A stretch of 64,000 bases of DNA. Source: Massilia sp. IC2-477 (lineage in GTDB: Bacteria; Pseudomonadota; Gammaproteobacteria; Burkholderiales; Burkholderiaceae_D). This document shows positions 56,259-64,000 of the stretch, piece after piece (the first letter of the stretch is position 1; every line of letters begins with the position of its first letter). The notes beneath the pieces were generated by a model. It was not told the origin of the DNA and ran no database searches. It saw nothing but the letters and a program-made list of their open reading frames with translations. The DNA lies in the NCBI RefSeq assembly GCF_020707265.1, contig NZ_JAJFEQ010000007.1, positions 186,001 through 250,000 on the forward strand, given 5' to 3'. The position numbers and the translations under genes were made by a program.

Positions 56259-56436
56259 ATTGCGATATGTCATTCCACATAATGAAATTCGATGCTGCGA
56301 TCGCACATTTTTCACTCTGGAGCGGATTGGCAATCGTATAACGAAGCCGGCGGCGCACGCTCCCACCTTTGGCACAGGCGGCTATAAATATGACCATGCT
56401 TCGCCCCGCGCGGCGCGCGATAGTGGATGAAGACCT

Positions 56437-56442
56437 TATAAT
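56437..56442 (+). promoter_or_regulatory. Possible -10 box for folD
   Basis: TATAAT 30 bases before the folD ATG, with no recognisable -35 hexamer at the proper distance. Confidence 0.4.
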
Positions 56443-56471
56443 TTCATTTTTGCCTAGTCGTGAGCCCAAAC

Positions 56472-57380
56472 ATGCCAGCCCAGAACATCGACGGAGTCCT
56501 CCTTTCCCAACAACTGCGCGGCGAAATCGCCCAGCGCGCAGCAAAACTCACCGCCGCCGGCAAGCAGCCGGGCCTGGCCGTGATTCTGGTCGGCGAGGAC
56601 CCGGCGAGCCACGTCTACGTGCGCAACAAGGTCAAAGCCTGCGGCGACGTGGGCTTTCATTCGGTGCTGGAAAAGTACGACGCCGACCTGTCCGAAGCCG
56701 CCCTGCTCGACCGTATCGCCGCCCTGAACGCCGACCCGGCGATCCACGGCATCCTGGTGCAGATGCCCCTGCCCAAACACATCGACCCGAGCAAGGTGAT
56801 CGAAGCGATCGCCACCAGCAAGGACGTGGATGGCTACTCGGTGCTGTCGGCCGGCGAACTGGTCGCCAACCTGCCGGGCTTCCGTCCCTGCACCCCCTAC
56901 GGCTGCATGAAGCTGATCGAAACCACCGGCATCGACCTGCGCGGCAAGCACGCGGTCGTGATCGGCCGCTCGAACACGGTCGGCAAACCGATGGCCCTGC
57001 TGCTCTTGCAAGCCAACGCCACCGTCACCATCTGCCATAGCGCGACGCCGGACCTGGGCCTGTACACCCGCCAGGCCGACGTCGTGGTGGCTGCCGTCGG
57101 CCGCCGCAATACTCTCACGGCAGACATGGTGAAGCCGGGCGCGGTCGTGATCGACGTCGGCATGAACCGCGACGACGCGGGCAAGCTGTGCGGCGACGTG
57201 GATTACGCCGGTGTACGCGAAGTCGCCTCGCATATCACCCCGGTGCCGGGCGGCGTCGGCCCGATGACGATCACCATGCTGTTGATGAACACCGTGGAGT
57301 CCGCAGAACGCGTGCACTCCAGCAGCCAGAACTGCCCCAGCCAGGCAACGGGAATGGAACCGAAGCCGGGCGTGGCCTGA
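56472..57380 (+). CDS. folD: Bifunctional methylenetetrahydrofolate dehydrogenase/methenyl-THF cyclohydrolase
   Basis: Interconverts one-carbon folates, 302 residues from ATG 56472 (GTG 56460 is also possible). Visible motifs are [19 protein letters not shown] with the catalytic Lys, [30 protein letters not shown], the NADP site [20 protein letters not shown], and [20 protein letters not shown]. The C-terminal tail after residue 285 is slightly longer than usual. Supplies 10-formyl-THF that PurN uses. Followed after 18 bases by prlC. Confidence 0.97.
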   Translation: MPAQNIDGVLLSQQLRGEIAQRAAKLTAAGKQPGLAVILVGEDPASHVYVRNKVKACGDVGFHSVLEKYDADLSEAALLDRIAALNADPAIHGILVQMPLPKHIDPSKVIEAIATSKDVDGYSVLSAGELVANLPGFRPCTPYGCMKLIETTGIDLRGKHAVVIGRSNTVGKPMALLLLQANATVTICHSATPDLGLYTRQADVVVAAVGRRNTLTADMVKPGAVVIDVGMNRDDAGKLCGDVDYAGVREVASHITPVPGGVGPMTITMLLMNTVESAERVHSSSQNCPSQATGMEPKPGVA

Positions 57381-57398
57381 ACCTTTTAAAGGAACACC

Positions 57399-59501
57399 AT
57401 GACCATCGACACCAGCAATCCCCTCCTCGATTTCTCGGGCCTGACCCGGTTCGACCTGGTCAAGCCGGAGCACGTGACGCCGGCCATCGAACAGCTGATC
57501 AAGGGGGCGGCCGACGTCGTCGCCCAACTGGAAGCACCGTCGGATAACGTCACCTGGGACAGCTTCGTGATCCCGCTCGAGGAAGCTACCGAGCGCCTGG
57601 GCCGCGCCTGGGGCGTGGTCAACCACCTGAACCACGTGGCGGACACGCCCGAGCTGCGCGCTACCTATAACGAGAACCAGCCGAAGGTGACCGAGTTCTG
57701 GACCTCTCTGGGCCAGAACGAGGCCCTGTTCGCCAAGTACAAACAGCTGCGCGCCGGCAGCGAATACGAGAGCCTTTCCCCGGCGCGCAAGCGCATCGTC
57801 GAGAACGCGCTGCGCGACTTCCGCCTGGGCGGCGCCGAGCTGCCGGAGGATAAGAAGGAACGCTTCGCCGAGATCCAGGAACAGCAGGCCGCGACCTCGA
57901 CGCGCTTCTCGCAGAACGTGCTGGACGCCACCAACGACTACAAGCTGCTGGTCGAGAACGAAGCCGAACTGTCGGGCATCCCGGACGACGTGAAGGCCGC
58001 GGCCCGCGCCAGCGCCGAGCAGGAAGGCAAGGCCGGCTGGCAGTTCACCCTGCACTTCCCGTCCTACTATCCGGTGCTGCAGTTCTGCGACAACCGCTCC
58101 CTGCGCGAAACCATCTACCGCGCGAGCAGCACCAAGGCCTCGGACACCGGCACCATGTTCAGCAAGGCCGCCGAGTGGGACAACACCGCCAACATCGTCA
58201 AGCTCCTGCAACTGCGCCATGAAGAAGCCCAGCTGCTGGAATACGCCAACTTCGCCGAAGTCTCCCTGGTGCCGAAGATGGCGGAAAGCCCGCAGCACGT
58301 GGTCGAGTTCCTCGAGGACCTCGCCAAGCGCGCCCGCCCGTTTGCCGAGAAGGACCTGGAAGAGCTGCGCGCCTTTGCACGCGACGAACTGGGCATCGCT
58401 GACCTGCAGTCCTGGGACGTGGCCTACGCCTCGGAAAAGCTGCGTGAGCAGCGCTACGCCTTCTCCGAGAAGGAAGTGAAGGAATACTTCCCTGAGCCGA
58501 AGGTCGTCGAAGGCCTGTTCACCGTCATCCAGGACCTGTTCGGGGTGCGTGTCAAGCAGGACGTGGCGCCCGTGTGGCACCCGGATGTGCGCTTCTTCCG
58601 CATCGAGCGCGATGGTCAACTCATCGGCCAGTTCTACCTCGATCTGTATGCGCGCGCCGGCAAGAACCAGGGCGCGTGGATGGACGATGCGCGCGGCCGC
58701 CGCGTCACCATTGGCGGCATCGTGCAGACCCCGATTGCCTACCTGACCTGCAACTTCACCCCGCCGGCAACCGTCGATGGCAAGCTGCAGCCGTCCCTGT
58801 TCACGCACGACGAAGTCATCACCCTGTTCCACGAGTTCGGCCACGGCCTGCACCACATGCTGACCGAAGTCGAGGAGCTGTCGGTGTCGGGCATCTCGGG
58901 CGTCGAGTGGGATGCGGTGGAGCTGCCCTCGCAGTTCATGGAAAACTTCTGCTGGGAGTGGGACAAGCTGCAGCAGATGACCGCGCACGTGAAGACGGGC
59001 GAGCCGCTGCCGCGCGCGCTGTACGACAAGATGCTGGCGGCGAAGAATTTCCAGTCCGGGATGATGACGCTGCGCCAGGTCGAGTTCTCGCTGATCGACA
59101 TGCACCTGCACTACGACTTCGACCCGAAAGCCGATCGCACGGTGCAGGAGCTGATCGACGACATCCGCAAGCAGTTCGCGGTGATGATCCCGCCGGGCTT
59201 CAACCGCTTCCAGCATTCCTTCGGCCACATCTTCTCGGGCGGTTACGCGGCCGGCTACTACAGCTACAAGTGGGCCGAGGTGCTGTCCGCCGACGCCTAT
59301 GCGGCCTTCGAAGAAGCACTGGAGTCGGGCCAGCTGCAGGAAACCGGCAAGCGCTTCCAGCAGGAGATCCTGGCGGTGGGCGGCTCGCGTCCGGCGCTGG
59401 AATCGTTCAGGGCCTTCCGCGGCCGCGAGCCCTCGATCGACGCGCTGCTGCGCCACAGCGGCATGATCCAGGGCGGCGCGCAGAACAACGCCCGCGCCTG
59501 A
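57399..59501 (+). CDS. prlC: Oligopeptidase A (M3 family metallopeptidase)
   Basis: Cytosolic zinc oligopeptidase that degrades signal-peptide and other fragments, 700 residues, family-typical. The zinc motif VITLFHEFGHGLHHMLTEVE (HEFGH near residue 481) and the downstream Glu region SGVEWDAVELPSQFMENFCW are intact; the substrate loop FSGGYAAGYYSYKWAEVLSA is near the end. AAAGGAA precedes ATG 57399. Probably cotranscribed with folD. Confidence 0.97.
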   Translation: MTIDTSNPLLDFSGLTRFDLVKPEHVTPAIEQLIKGAADVVAQLEAPSDNVTWDSFVIPLEEATERLGRAWGVVNHLNHVADTPELRATYNENQPKVTEFWTSLGQNEALFAKYKQLRAGSEYESLSPARKRIVENALRDFRLGGAELPEDKKERFAEIQEQQAATSTRFSQNVLDATNDYKLLVENEAELSGIPDDVKAAARASAEQEGKAGWQFTLHFPSYYPVLQFCDNRSLRETIYRASSTKASDTGTMFSKAAEWDNTANIVKLLQLRHEEAQLLEYANFAEVSLVPKMAESPQHVVEFLEDLAKRARPFAEKDLEELRAFARDELGIADLQSWDVAYASEKLREQRYAFSEKEVKEYFPEPKVVEGLFTVIQDLFGVRVKQDVAPVWHPDVRFFRIERDGQLIGQFYLDLYARAGKNQGAWMDDARGRRVTIGGIVQTPIAYLTCNFTPPATVDGKLQPSLFTHDEVITLFHEFGHGLHHMLTEVEELSVSGISGVEWDAVELPSQFMENFCWEWDKLQQMTAHVKTGEPLPRALYDKMLAAKNFQSGMMTLRQVEFSLIDMHLHYDFDPKADRTVQELIDDIRKQFAVMIPPGFNRFQHSFGHIFSGGYAAGYYSYKWAEVLSADAYAAFEEALESGQLQETGKRFQQEILAVGGSRPALESFRAFRGREPSIDALLRHSGMIQGGAQNNARA

Positions 59502-59510
59502 TGTTCCCAA

Positions 59511-59536
59511 GGGGCGGCCTGGCGCCGCCCCGTTTT
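59511..59536 (+). terminator. Terminator-like hairpin after prlC
   Basis: GGGGCGGC/GCCGCCCC with a five-base loop, then GTTTTA, nine bases after the prlC stop and 12 bases before the holC start. Confidence 0.65.
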
Positions 59537-59547
59537 ACAATAGCACC

Positions 59548-59973
59548 ATGACCCGCATCGACTTCCACACCAACATCCCCGACAAGCTGGCCTATGCCTG
59601 CCGCCTCGCCCGCAAGGCCTACGCATCGAAGGCCAAGGTCGTGGTGCTGGCCGAAGACGCCGCGCAGGCCGAAGCGCTGAACACCGCGCTGTGGACGGTC
59701 TCGGATACCGACTTCATTCCCCACGTGCTGGCAGATGACCCATTGGCGGATCAAACGCCGGTCATCGTCACCTTTGATGAGGCCCTGCCATTGCCGCATC
59801 ACGAGATGCTGGTCAACCTCACCCGCCGCACGCCCGCTAGACTGGAGCAGTTCGCGCGCGTGTTCGAGATCATCTCGGTCGACGAAGACGACGCCGCCGC
59901 CGGGCGCCAGCGCTACGTCGCGTACAAGAAGCAGAACTATCCCCTGACCCACTTCGTCGCAGGACAGTCATGA
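59548..59973 (+). CDS. holC: DNA polymerase III chi subunit
   Basis: Clamp-loader accessory protein linking polymerase III to SSB, 141 residues. It begins MTRIDFHTNIPDKLAYACRL, with the family pattern RIDFHTNI-x(4)-YACRLxRKA, ALWTVSDTDFIPHVLAD and PVIVTFDEALP in the middle, and ends RYVAYKKQNYPLTHFVA. Overlaps the next small gene by four bases (ATGA). Confidence 0.95.
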   Translation: MTRIDFHTNIPDKLAYACRLARKAYASKAKVVVLAEDAAQAEALNTALWTVSDTDFIPHVLADDPLADQTPVIVTFDEALPLPHHEMLVNLTRRTPARLEQFARVFEIISVDEDDAAAGRQRYVAYKKQNYPLTHFVAGQS

Positions 59974-60344
59974 GCCAAACGCCAGCCTTCGATCCGAGCA
60001 TTCCTGTCCTCACCGAGGTCGTCACCGAGCCGCTCGCGCCGACACCGGCTCCGAGCCAGGAGCCCGTGGCCGAACAGCTGGAACGCCGCGCCACCGAACG
60101 CTGGACCGGCGAGGAATGGAGCGTGCTGGAACGCCGCGTCACCGAGCGCGTGCTGCAGCAATTGCAGGGCCGCGTCGACTTCGCGATCGAGCAGCGCGTG
60201 CGCGACGCCATGGCCGACGCCATGCAGCGCACCCTGGAAAGCTTCACCGCCGACCTGCGCGAAGGCCTGAACCAGGCCCTGGGCGAGATCGTCAGCAACG
60301 CCGTCGCCAAAGAGATCGCTCACCTGCAAACGCTCGGCAAATAA
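59970..60344 (+). CDS. Small acidic protein of unknown function, coupled to holC
   Basis: 124 residues, MSQTPAFDPSIPVLTEVVTE, with a Pro/Glu-rich N terminus and a helical C-terminal half (LERRVTERVLQQLQGRVDFA, then RVRDAMADAMQRTLESFTAD) that looks like a coiled coil. Start overlaps the holC stop. Proteins of this shape follow holC in related genomes (DUF2486-like, tentative). No membrane segment. Confidence 0.78.
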   Translation: MSQTPAFDPSIPVLTEVVTEPLAPTPAPSQEPVAEQLERRATERWTGEEWSVLERRVTERVLQQLQGRVDFAIEQRVRDAMADAMQRTLESFTADLREGLNQALGEIVSNAVAKEIAHLQTLGK

Positions 60345-60441
60345 TCGTTTGCCCCGGGATCGGATCCCGTCCATCCCACGTACGACACGGCGCGCGGGCA
60401 TCGGCTAAGATTGCTGCCTCAGCAATCATCCGGCAGCTCCA

Positions 60442-62604
60442 GTGAACCGAAAGATCCTCATCGCCGCGCTCGCGGGCGCGGGCGTCGCCATTGCCGGCGC
60501 CGTCCTCTATTTCACCGACACCATCGAACGCCAGCCGGGCGCGCTGGCAGTGTTCACGCCGAAGGCGGCCAAGACGGTGCCGTTCTGGCCCGCGCGCGTG
60601 ACCACGCTGGCCGGCGACGGCATCCCGGGTGCGGTGGACGGCCCGGCCGCCTCGAGCCGCTTCGACGACCCGTTCGGCGTGGCGCTCGACGCCAAAGGCA
60701 AGGTCTACGTCGCCGATGCCGGCGACACCAACCGCATCCGCAGCATCGCGCCGGATGGCACGGTGAGCACTTTTGCCGGCAGCAAGGAGGGCTTCCAGGA
60801 CGGTGTCGGCACGGCGGCCGCGTTCCACACCCCGTCGGCGCTGGCTTTCGACCACGAGGGCAACCTGTTCGTGGCCGATACCGGCAACCATGCGATCCGC
60901 AAGATCACGAAGGATGGCGCCGTCACGACCATCGCCGGCGACGGCACGCCGGGAGACACGGACGGCATCGGACGCGCGGCGCGGTTCCACGGCCCGGTCG
61001 GCATCGCTGTGGACGACACCGGCGTCGTCTACGTGGCCGACACCTACAACGACCGCATCCGCCGCATCGGCCGCGACGGCAGCGTCACCACCATCGCCGG
61101 TGGCGCCAAGCCGGGCAACGCCGACAGCGTGGGTGCGGCGGCGAGTTTCGATACCCCGAGCGCGCTCGCGGTGACCACCAACGGCACGCTCTACGTGGCC
61201 GACACCGGCAACAACGCGATCCGCCGCATCGGCACCGACGGCACGGTCACCACCATCGCCGCACCCGCCGAGGGCGAGCGCCGCGCCCCGCTGCGGCGCC
61301 CGGTCGGCCTGGCCCTGACCCGTGACGGCTACCTCTATATTGCCGCCAGCGCGGGCGGGCGCATCCTGCAGCTCACGCCGGAGGGTGAGGTGCGTCCCCT
61401 GCCGGACGCCGACGTGCCGGCGTCGACCGACGGCTTCGGCCCCGACGGCACCGTGCAGCTCTACGGTCCGCGCGGCATCGCGGTCGAGCGCGACGGCAGC
61501 CTGGTGGTGGCCGACGCCCAGGCCCACCGCCTGCACCGCCTGTCCAGCCCGCGCGCCAACGAAGCGGCGCCGGCGCGCCCGCAGCCGGTCGCCGTCGCCC
61601 GCAAGGAGCCGATGCCCTGGCCGGTCGGACCGCAGGACAGCGTGCACGAGGTGGTCGGCGTGATGGGCGAAGTGCGCGGCAGCTACAGCGGCGAGAGCCG
61701 TGACCACTTCCACGCCGGCCTCGACGTGCGCGCCGACGTCGGCTCGAAGGTGCTGGCCGTGTTCCCCTCGAAGATCTCGGACCCCTACGCCAACTGGGGC
61801 TTCGATTCGCTCAGCGAGGGCATCAGCCTGGGGCCGCTCTCCTATATCCACATGCGGGTCGGCCGCGACACCCGCGGCAAGCCGCTCGACCCGCGCTTCG
61901 TGGTGCTCACGGGCGAGCGCGGCAAGGCCGAGCGCGTGCGCGTGCCGCGCGGCACCCGCTTCGCCGTCGGCGACCCGCTCGGCACCATCAATGCGATGGC
62001 CCACGTGCACCTCGACTACTACCAGGGCGGCGCGGTGGTCAATCCGCTCAGCCTGCCCTTCGTGGGCTTCATCGATACCGTGGCGCCGCGCATCAACAGC
62101 ATCGCCCTGTTCGACAGCACGGGCAAGCGCCTGCGTCCGCCTACGGGCACCCGCAAGCGTCCGGCACTGGACAAGCGCCTGCGCGTGCCGCGTTCGCTGG
62201 GTGAGGTGAACATCGTGGTCGACGCCTATGACCAGGTGGACGGCAACCTGGCGCGCCGGCGCCTTGGCCTGTACAAGCTCGGCTACCAGCTGCTGCGCGC
62301 CGACGGCACGCCCGTGGCCGGCTACGAGCGGCCGCTCATCACGCAGGTCTACGACCGGCTGCCACGCAACCCGGACGCAGTGAAGGCCGTCTATGCGCCC
62401 AACAGCGGCATTACCGTGTACGGCAGCCAGGCCACCCGCTTCGCCTACGCGCTCCACAGCCGCCTGCAGGATGGCGAGGTGCAGACGGGCAGCTGGCAGC
62501 TCGGCGGCGTGGCGCCGGGTGAGTACATCCTGCGCATCTACGCGGCCGACTACGCCGGCGAGGTGGCGCTCGAAGGACGCGACCTGTCGCTTGTCATCGA
62601 GTGA
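60442..62604 (+). CDS. NHL-repeat beta-propeller fused to an M23-like (LytM) domain
   Basis: 720 residues from GTG 60442 with no ATG near. An N-terminal membrane anchor (KILIAALAGAGVAIAGAVLYF) leads to NHL repeats at about 50-370, each ending like FVADTGNHAIRKITKDGAVT or YVADTYNDRIRRIGRDGSVT. Residues about 395-560 resemble M23 peptidase: HFHAGLDVRADVGSKVLAVF (HxxxD), SYIHMRVG, and AHVHLDYYQGG (HxH). The zinc ligands His, Asp, His therefore appear intact. A C-terminal region (about 560-720, VDAYDQVDGNLARRRLGLY) looks like a beta-sandwich. Predicted periplasmic; substrate unknown. Confidence 0.85.
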   Translation: MNRKILIAALAGAGVAIAGAVLYFTDTIERQPGALAVFTPKAAKTVPFWPARVTTLAGDGIPGAVDGPAASSRFDDPFGVALDAKGKVYVADAGDTNRIRSIAPDGTVSTFAGSKEGFQDGVGTAAAFHTPSALAFDHEGNLFVADTGNHAIRKITKDGAVTTIAGDGTPGDTDGIGRAARFHGPVGIAVDDTGVVYVADTYNDRIRRIGRDGSVTTIAGGAKPGNADSVGAAASFDTPSALAVTTNGTLYVADTGNNAIRRIGTDGTVTTIAAPAEGERRAPLRRPVGLALTRDGYLYIAASAGGRILQLTPEGEVRPLPDADVPASTDGFGPDGTVQLYGPRGIAVERDGSLVVADAQAHRLHRLSSPRANEAAPARPQPVAVARKEPMPWPVGPQDSVHEVVGVMGEVRGSYSGESRDHFHAGLDVRADVGSKVLAVFPSKISDPYANWGFDSLSEGISLGPLSYIHMRVGRDTRGKPLDPRFVVLTGERGKAERVRVPRGTRFAVGDPLGTINAMAHVHLDYYQGGAVVNPLSLPFVGFIDTVAPRINSIALFDSTGKRLRPPTGTRKRPALDKRLRVPRSLGEVNIVVDAYDQVDGNLARRRLGLYKLGYQLLRADGTPVAGYERPLITQVYDRLPRNPDAVKAVYAPNSGITVYGSQATRFAYALHSRLQDGEVQTGSWQLGGVAPGEYILRIYAADYAGEVALEGRDLSLVIE

Positions 62605-62688
62605 GCCTACAATGAAGTTCGGATAACCGCGGAACATCCGTACCGCGGCGGCATCTGTGCAAGACGAAACTTGTAACAGGAGCTCATC

Positions 62689-64000
62689 ATGGACCGAAAT
62701 GACGTACTCATCGCCGGTGCAGGCCCGACCGGCATGGTGCTGGCGCTGGCGCTGGCAAAGCAGGGCACCCGGGTCTGCATCGTCGACAAGGCCGACGGGC
62801 CGGGCACCACCTCGCGCGCGATGGCGGTGCAGGCGCGCACGCTGGAGCTGTACCGCCCGCTCGGGCTGGCGGACGAAGTCGCCGGGGCCGGCCGGCCGAA
62901 CCCCTGCATCAACCTGTGGGTGCGGGGCAAGCGCCGCGCCAAACTGTCGCTGCGCGACGCCGGCGCGCGCCTGACGCCCTACCCCTACGTGCTGATCTAT
63001 CCGCAGGACGCGCACGAGCAGCTGCTCGAGCGCCACCTCGAGGCTGCCGGCGTGCGCATCCTGCGCCGCACCGAACTGGCCGGCTTCGACGAAACCGCGG
63101 ACGGCATTTCAGTCCAGCTGCGCCACGCCGACGGCGACAAGCAGCTGGTCGAAGCGCGCTACCTGTGCGGCTGTGACGGCGCGCGTTCCTTCGTGCGGCG
63201 CCAGCTCGGCACCGGCTTTGCCGGCGGCACCTACGACCACATCTTCTACGTCGCCGACGTGCAGTCGCGCGGCCAAGCCGCCAACGGCGAAATCCACCTG
63301 TCGCTCGAGACCTCGGACTTCGTGATCTTCCTCGGTTACGACGATGCCGGGCGCGGGCGCCTGGTCGGCACCATCCGCGACGAGCGCGACGAAGCGAGCA
63401 TCCTCAGCTTCGACGACGTCAGCCACCGCGCCATGGCCAGCCTGGGCCTCGAAGTCGAGCAGGTGCACTGGTTCTCGACCTACCGCGTACACCACCGCGT
63501 CACCGACCACTACCGCAAGGGGCGCGCTTTCCTGCTGGGCGACGCGGCCCACGTGCACAGCCCGGCCGGCGGCCAGGGCATGAACACCGGAATCGGCGAC
63601 GCCATCAACCTGGCGTGGAAGCTGGCCGCCGTGGTGCGCGGCGAGGCCCGCGACAGCCTGCTCGACACCTACGAGAAGGAGCGGATCGCCTTTGCCCGCA
63701 AGCTGGTCGACACCACCGACCGCCTGTTCAGCTTTGTCACGGCGGAGAGCAGTGTCGCCGACTTCGTGCGCACGCGCATCGCGCCGACCTTCGCCAGCGC
63801 CGCCTATGGCATCGGGCCGGTGCGCGAGTCGATCTTCCGGATCCTGTCGCAGACCACCATCAACTACCACGACAGCCCGCTGTCGAGCGGCGTGGCCGGC
63901 CGCGTGCATGGCGGCGACCGCCTGCCCTGGGTCGCGGCCGGCGACGACGGCCAGGACAACTACGCGCCGCCGGCGCGCATCGACTGGCAGGTGCACGTCT
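62689..64000 (+). CDS. FAD-dependent aromatic monooxygenase (PheA/TfdB family), partial at window end
   Basis: Flavin hydroxylase of the p-hydroxybenzoate hydroxylase fold; the first 437 residues are in the window. The FAD dinucleotide motif VLIAGAGPTGMVLALALAKQ lies near residue 5, the DG motif near residue 160 reads YLCGCDGARSFVRRQLG, and the GD motif is FLLGDAAHVHSPAGGQGMNT. Such enzymes hydroxylate phenolic or polyketide substrates; the substrate is not readable. AACAGGAG precedes the ATG. The thioredoxin-like C-terminal domain should lie beyond the edge. Confidence 0.93.
   Translation, partial: MDRNDVLIAGAGPTGMVLALALAKQGTRVCIVDKADGPGTTSRAMAVQARTLELYRPLGLADEVAGAGRPNPCINLWVRGKRRAKLSLRDAGARLTPYPYVLIYPQDAHEQLLERHLEAAGVRILRRTELAGFDETADGISVQLRHADGDKQLVEARYLCGCDGARSFVRRQLGTGFAGGTYDHIFYVADVQSRGQAANGEIHLSLETSDFVIFLGYDDAGRGRLVGTIRDERDEASILSFDDVSHRAMASLGLEVEQVHWFSTYRVHHRVTDHYRKGRAFLLGDAAHVHSPAGGQGMNTGIGDAINLAWKLAAVVRGEARDSLLDTYEKERIAFARKLVDTTDRLFSFVTAESSVADFVRTRIAPTFASAAYGIGPVRESIFRILSQTTINYHDSPLSSGVAGRVHGGDRLPWVAAGDDGQDNYAPPARIDWQVHV

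Larger units (their letters stand above)
56138..56471. other. 334-bp divergent regulatory region between aceE and folD
   Basis: Non-coding and richer in A+T than its surroundings, between divergent start codons. It holds the aceE promoter (56230-56258), a -10-like box for folD, and a small palindrome TCATT-N6-AATGA at 56270-56285 just upstream of the aceE -35 box that could bind a regulator. Confidence 0.6.

Noticed and set aside
56454..59510. 1018-codon open frame opposite folD and prlC
   Set aside because: Antisense to two genes with full catalytic motifs; its length only reflects the scarcity of stops in high-GC DNA.
60292..63036. 914-codon open frame opposite the NHL/M23 gene
   Set aside because: Repetitive Ala/Arg/Val/Gly translation mirrors the NHL repeats on the coding strand; not a gene.

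Overview
The window is a stretch of GC-rich chromosome from a betaproteobacterium. The best guess is Oxalobacteraceae, in the Massilia/Telluria/Janthinobacterium neighbourhood. This rests on the ispH-slpA pair, rpmB-rpmG behind radC, a homodimeric-type aceE followed by an aceF with two lipoyl domains and a lipoyl-bearing lpdA, a PEP-CTERM protein, and high third-position GC. Genus is inference; no 16S gene is present.

Layout. 1-4.8 kb: housekeeping genes, namely livM (cut by the window edge)-livH, ispH-slpA, radC, rpmB-rpmG. 4.9-16 kb: a DUF418 membrane protein, a secreted unknown, a fatty acid desaturase, the run purN-rsmB-mscS with a barstar-like gene upstream, a glycine-zipper protein, a spermidine-synthase-like methyltransferase and a GspE/PilB-type ATPase. 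16.1-25.4 kb: two identical tRNA-Lys(UUU) genes, each with its own promoter and terminator, bracket an accessory segment. This holds an orphan type VI secretion VgrG, a two-domain cell-wall hydrolase effector, an overlapping exported partner (probable immunity protein) and a Tli4-like lipoprotein, plus two unknown genes of host-like composition. The effector and immunity genes are much richer in A+T than the rest of the window.

25.5-43.8 kb: mixed metabolic and envelope genes. They are a choice-of-anchor I lipoprotein, a YigZ protein, an MFS transporter, a PEP-CTERM choice-of-anchor A protein, a cysteine hydrolase divergent from a LysR regulator, an HDOD protein, a BON-domain protein, a secreted HExxH protein, a degenerate chemoreceptor, an M49-like peptidase, a YCF48-like propeller, and an EmrAB/outer-membrane-factor efflux operon divergent from a TetR regulator. 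43.8-49.8 kb: small genes and lipoproteins, then a tight operon DUF2141 - carotenoid oxygenase - LytS-type kinase - LytTR regulator. 49.8-56.1 kb: the pyruvate dehydrogenase operon aceE-aceF-lpdA on the minus strand, with a good sigma-70 promoter. 56.4-64 kb: folD, prlC, holC with a small partner, an unusual NHL-repeat/M23 fusion, and a flavin monooxygenase cut by the window end.

The most interesting region is the VgrG island between the tRNA-Lys copies, above all its effector. The N-terminal LytM/M23-like domain has altered catalytic residues, the C-terminal domain is GH19-like, and the next gene encodes an exported protein translated from an overlapping start. All function calls come from reading the sequence; no database search was run.
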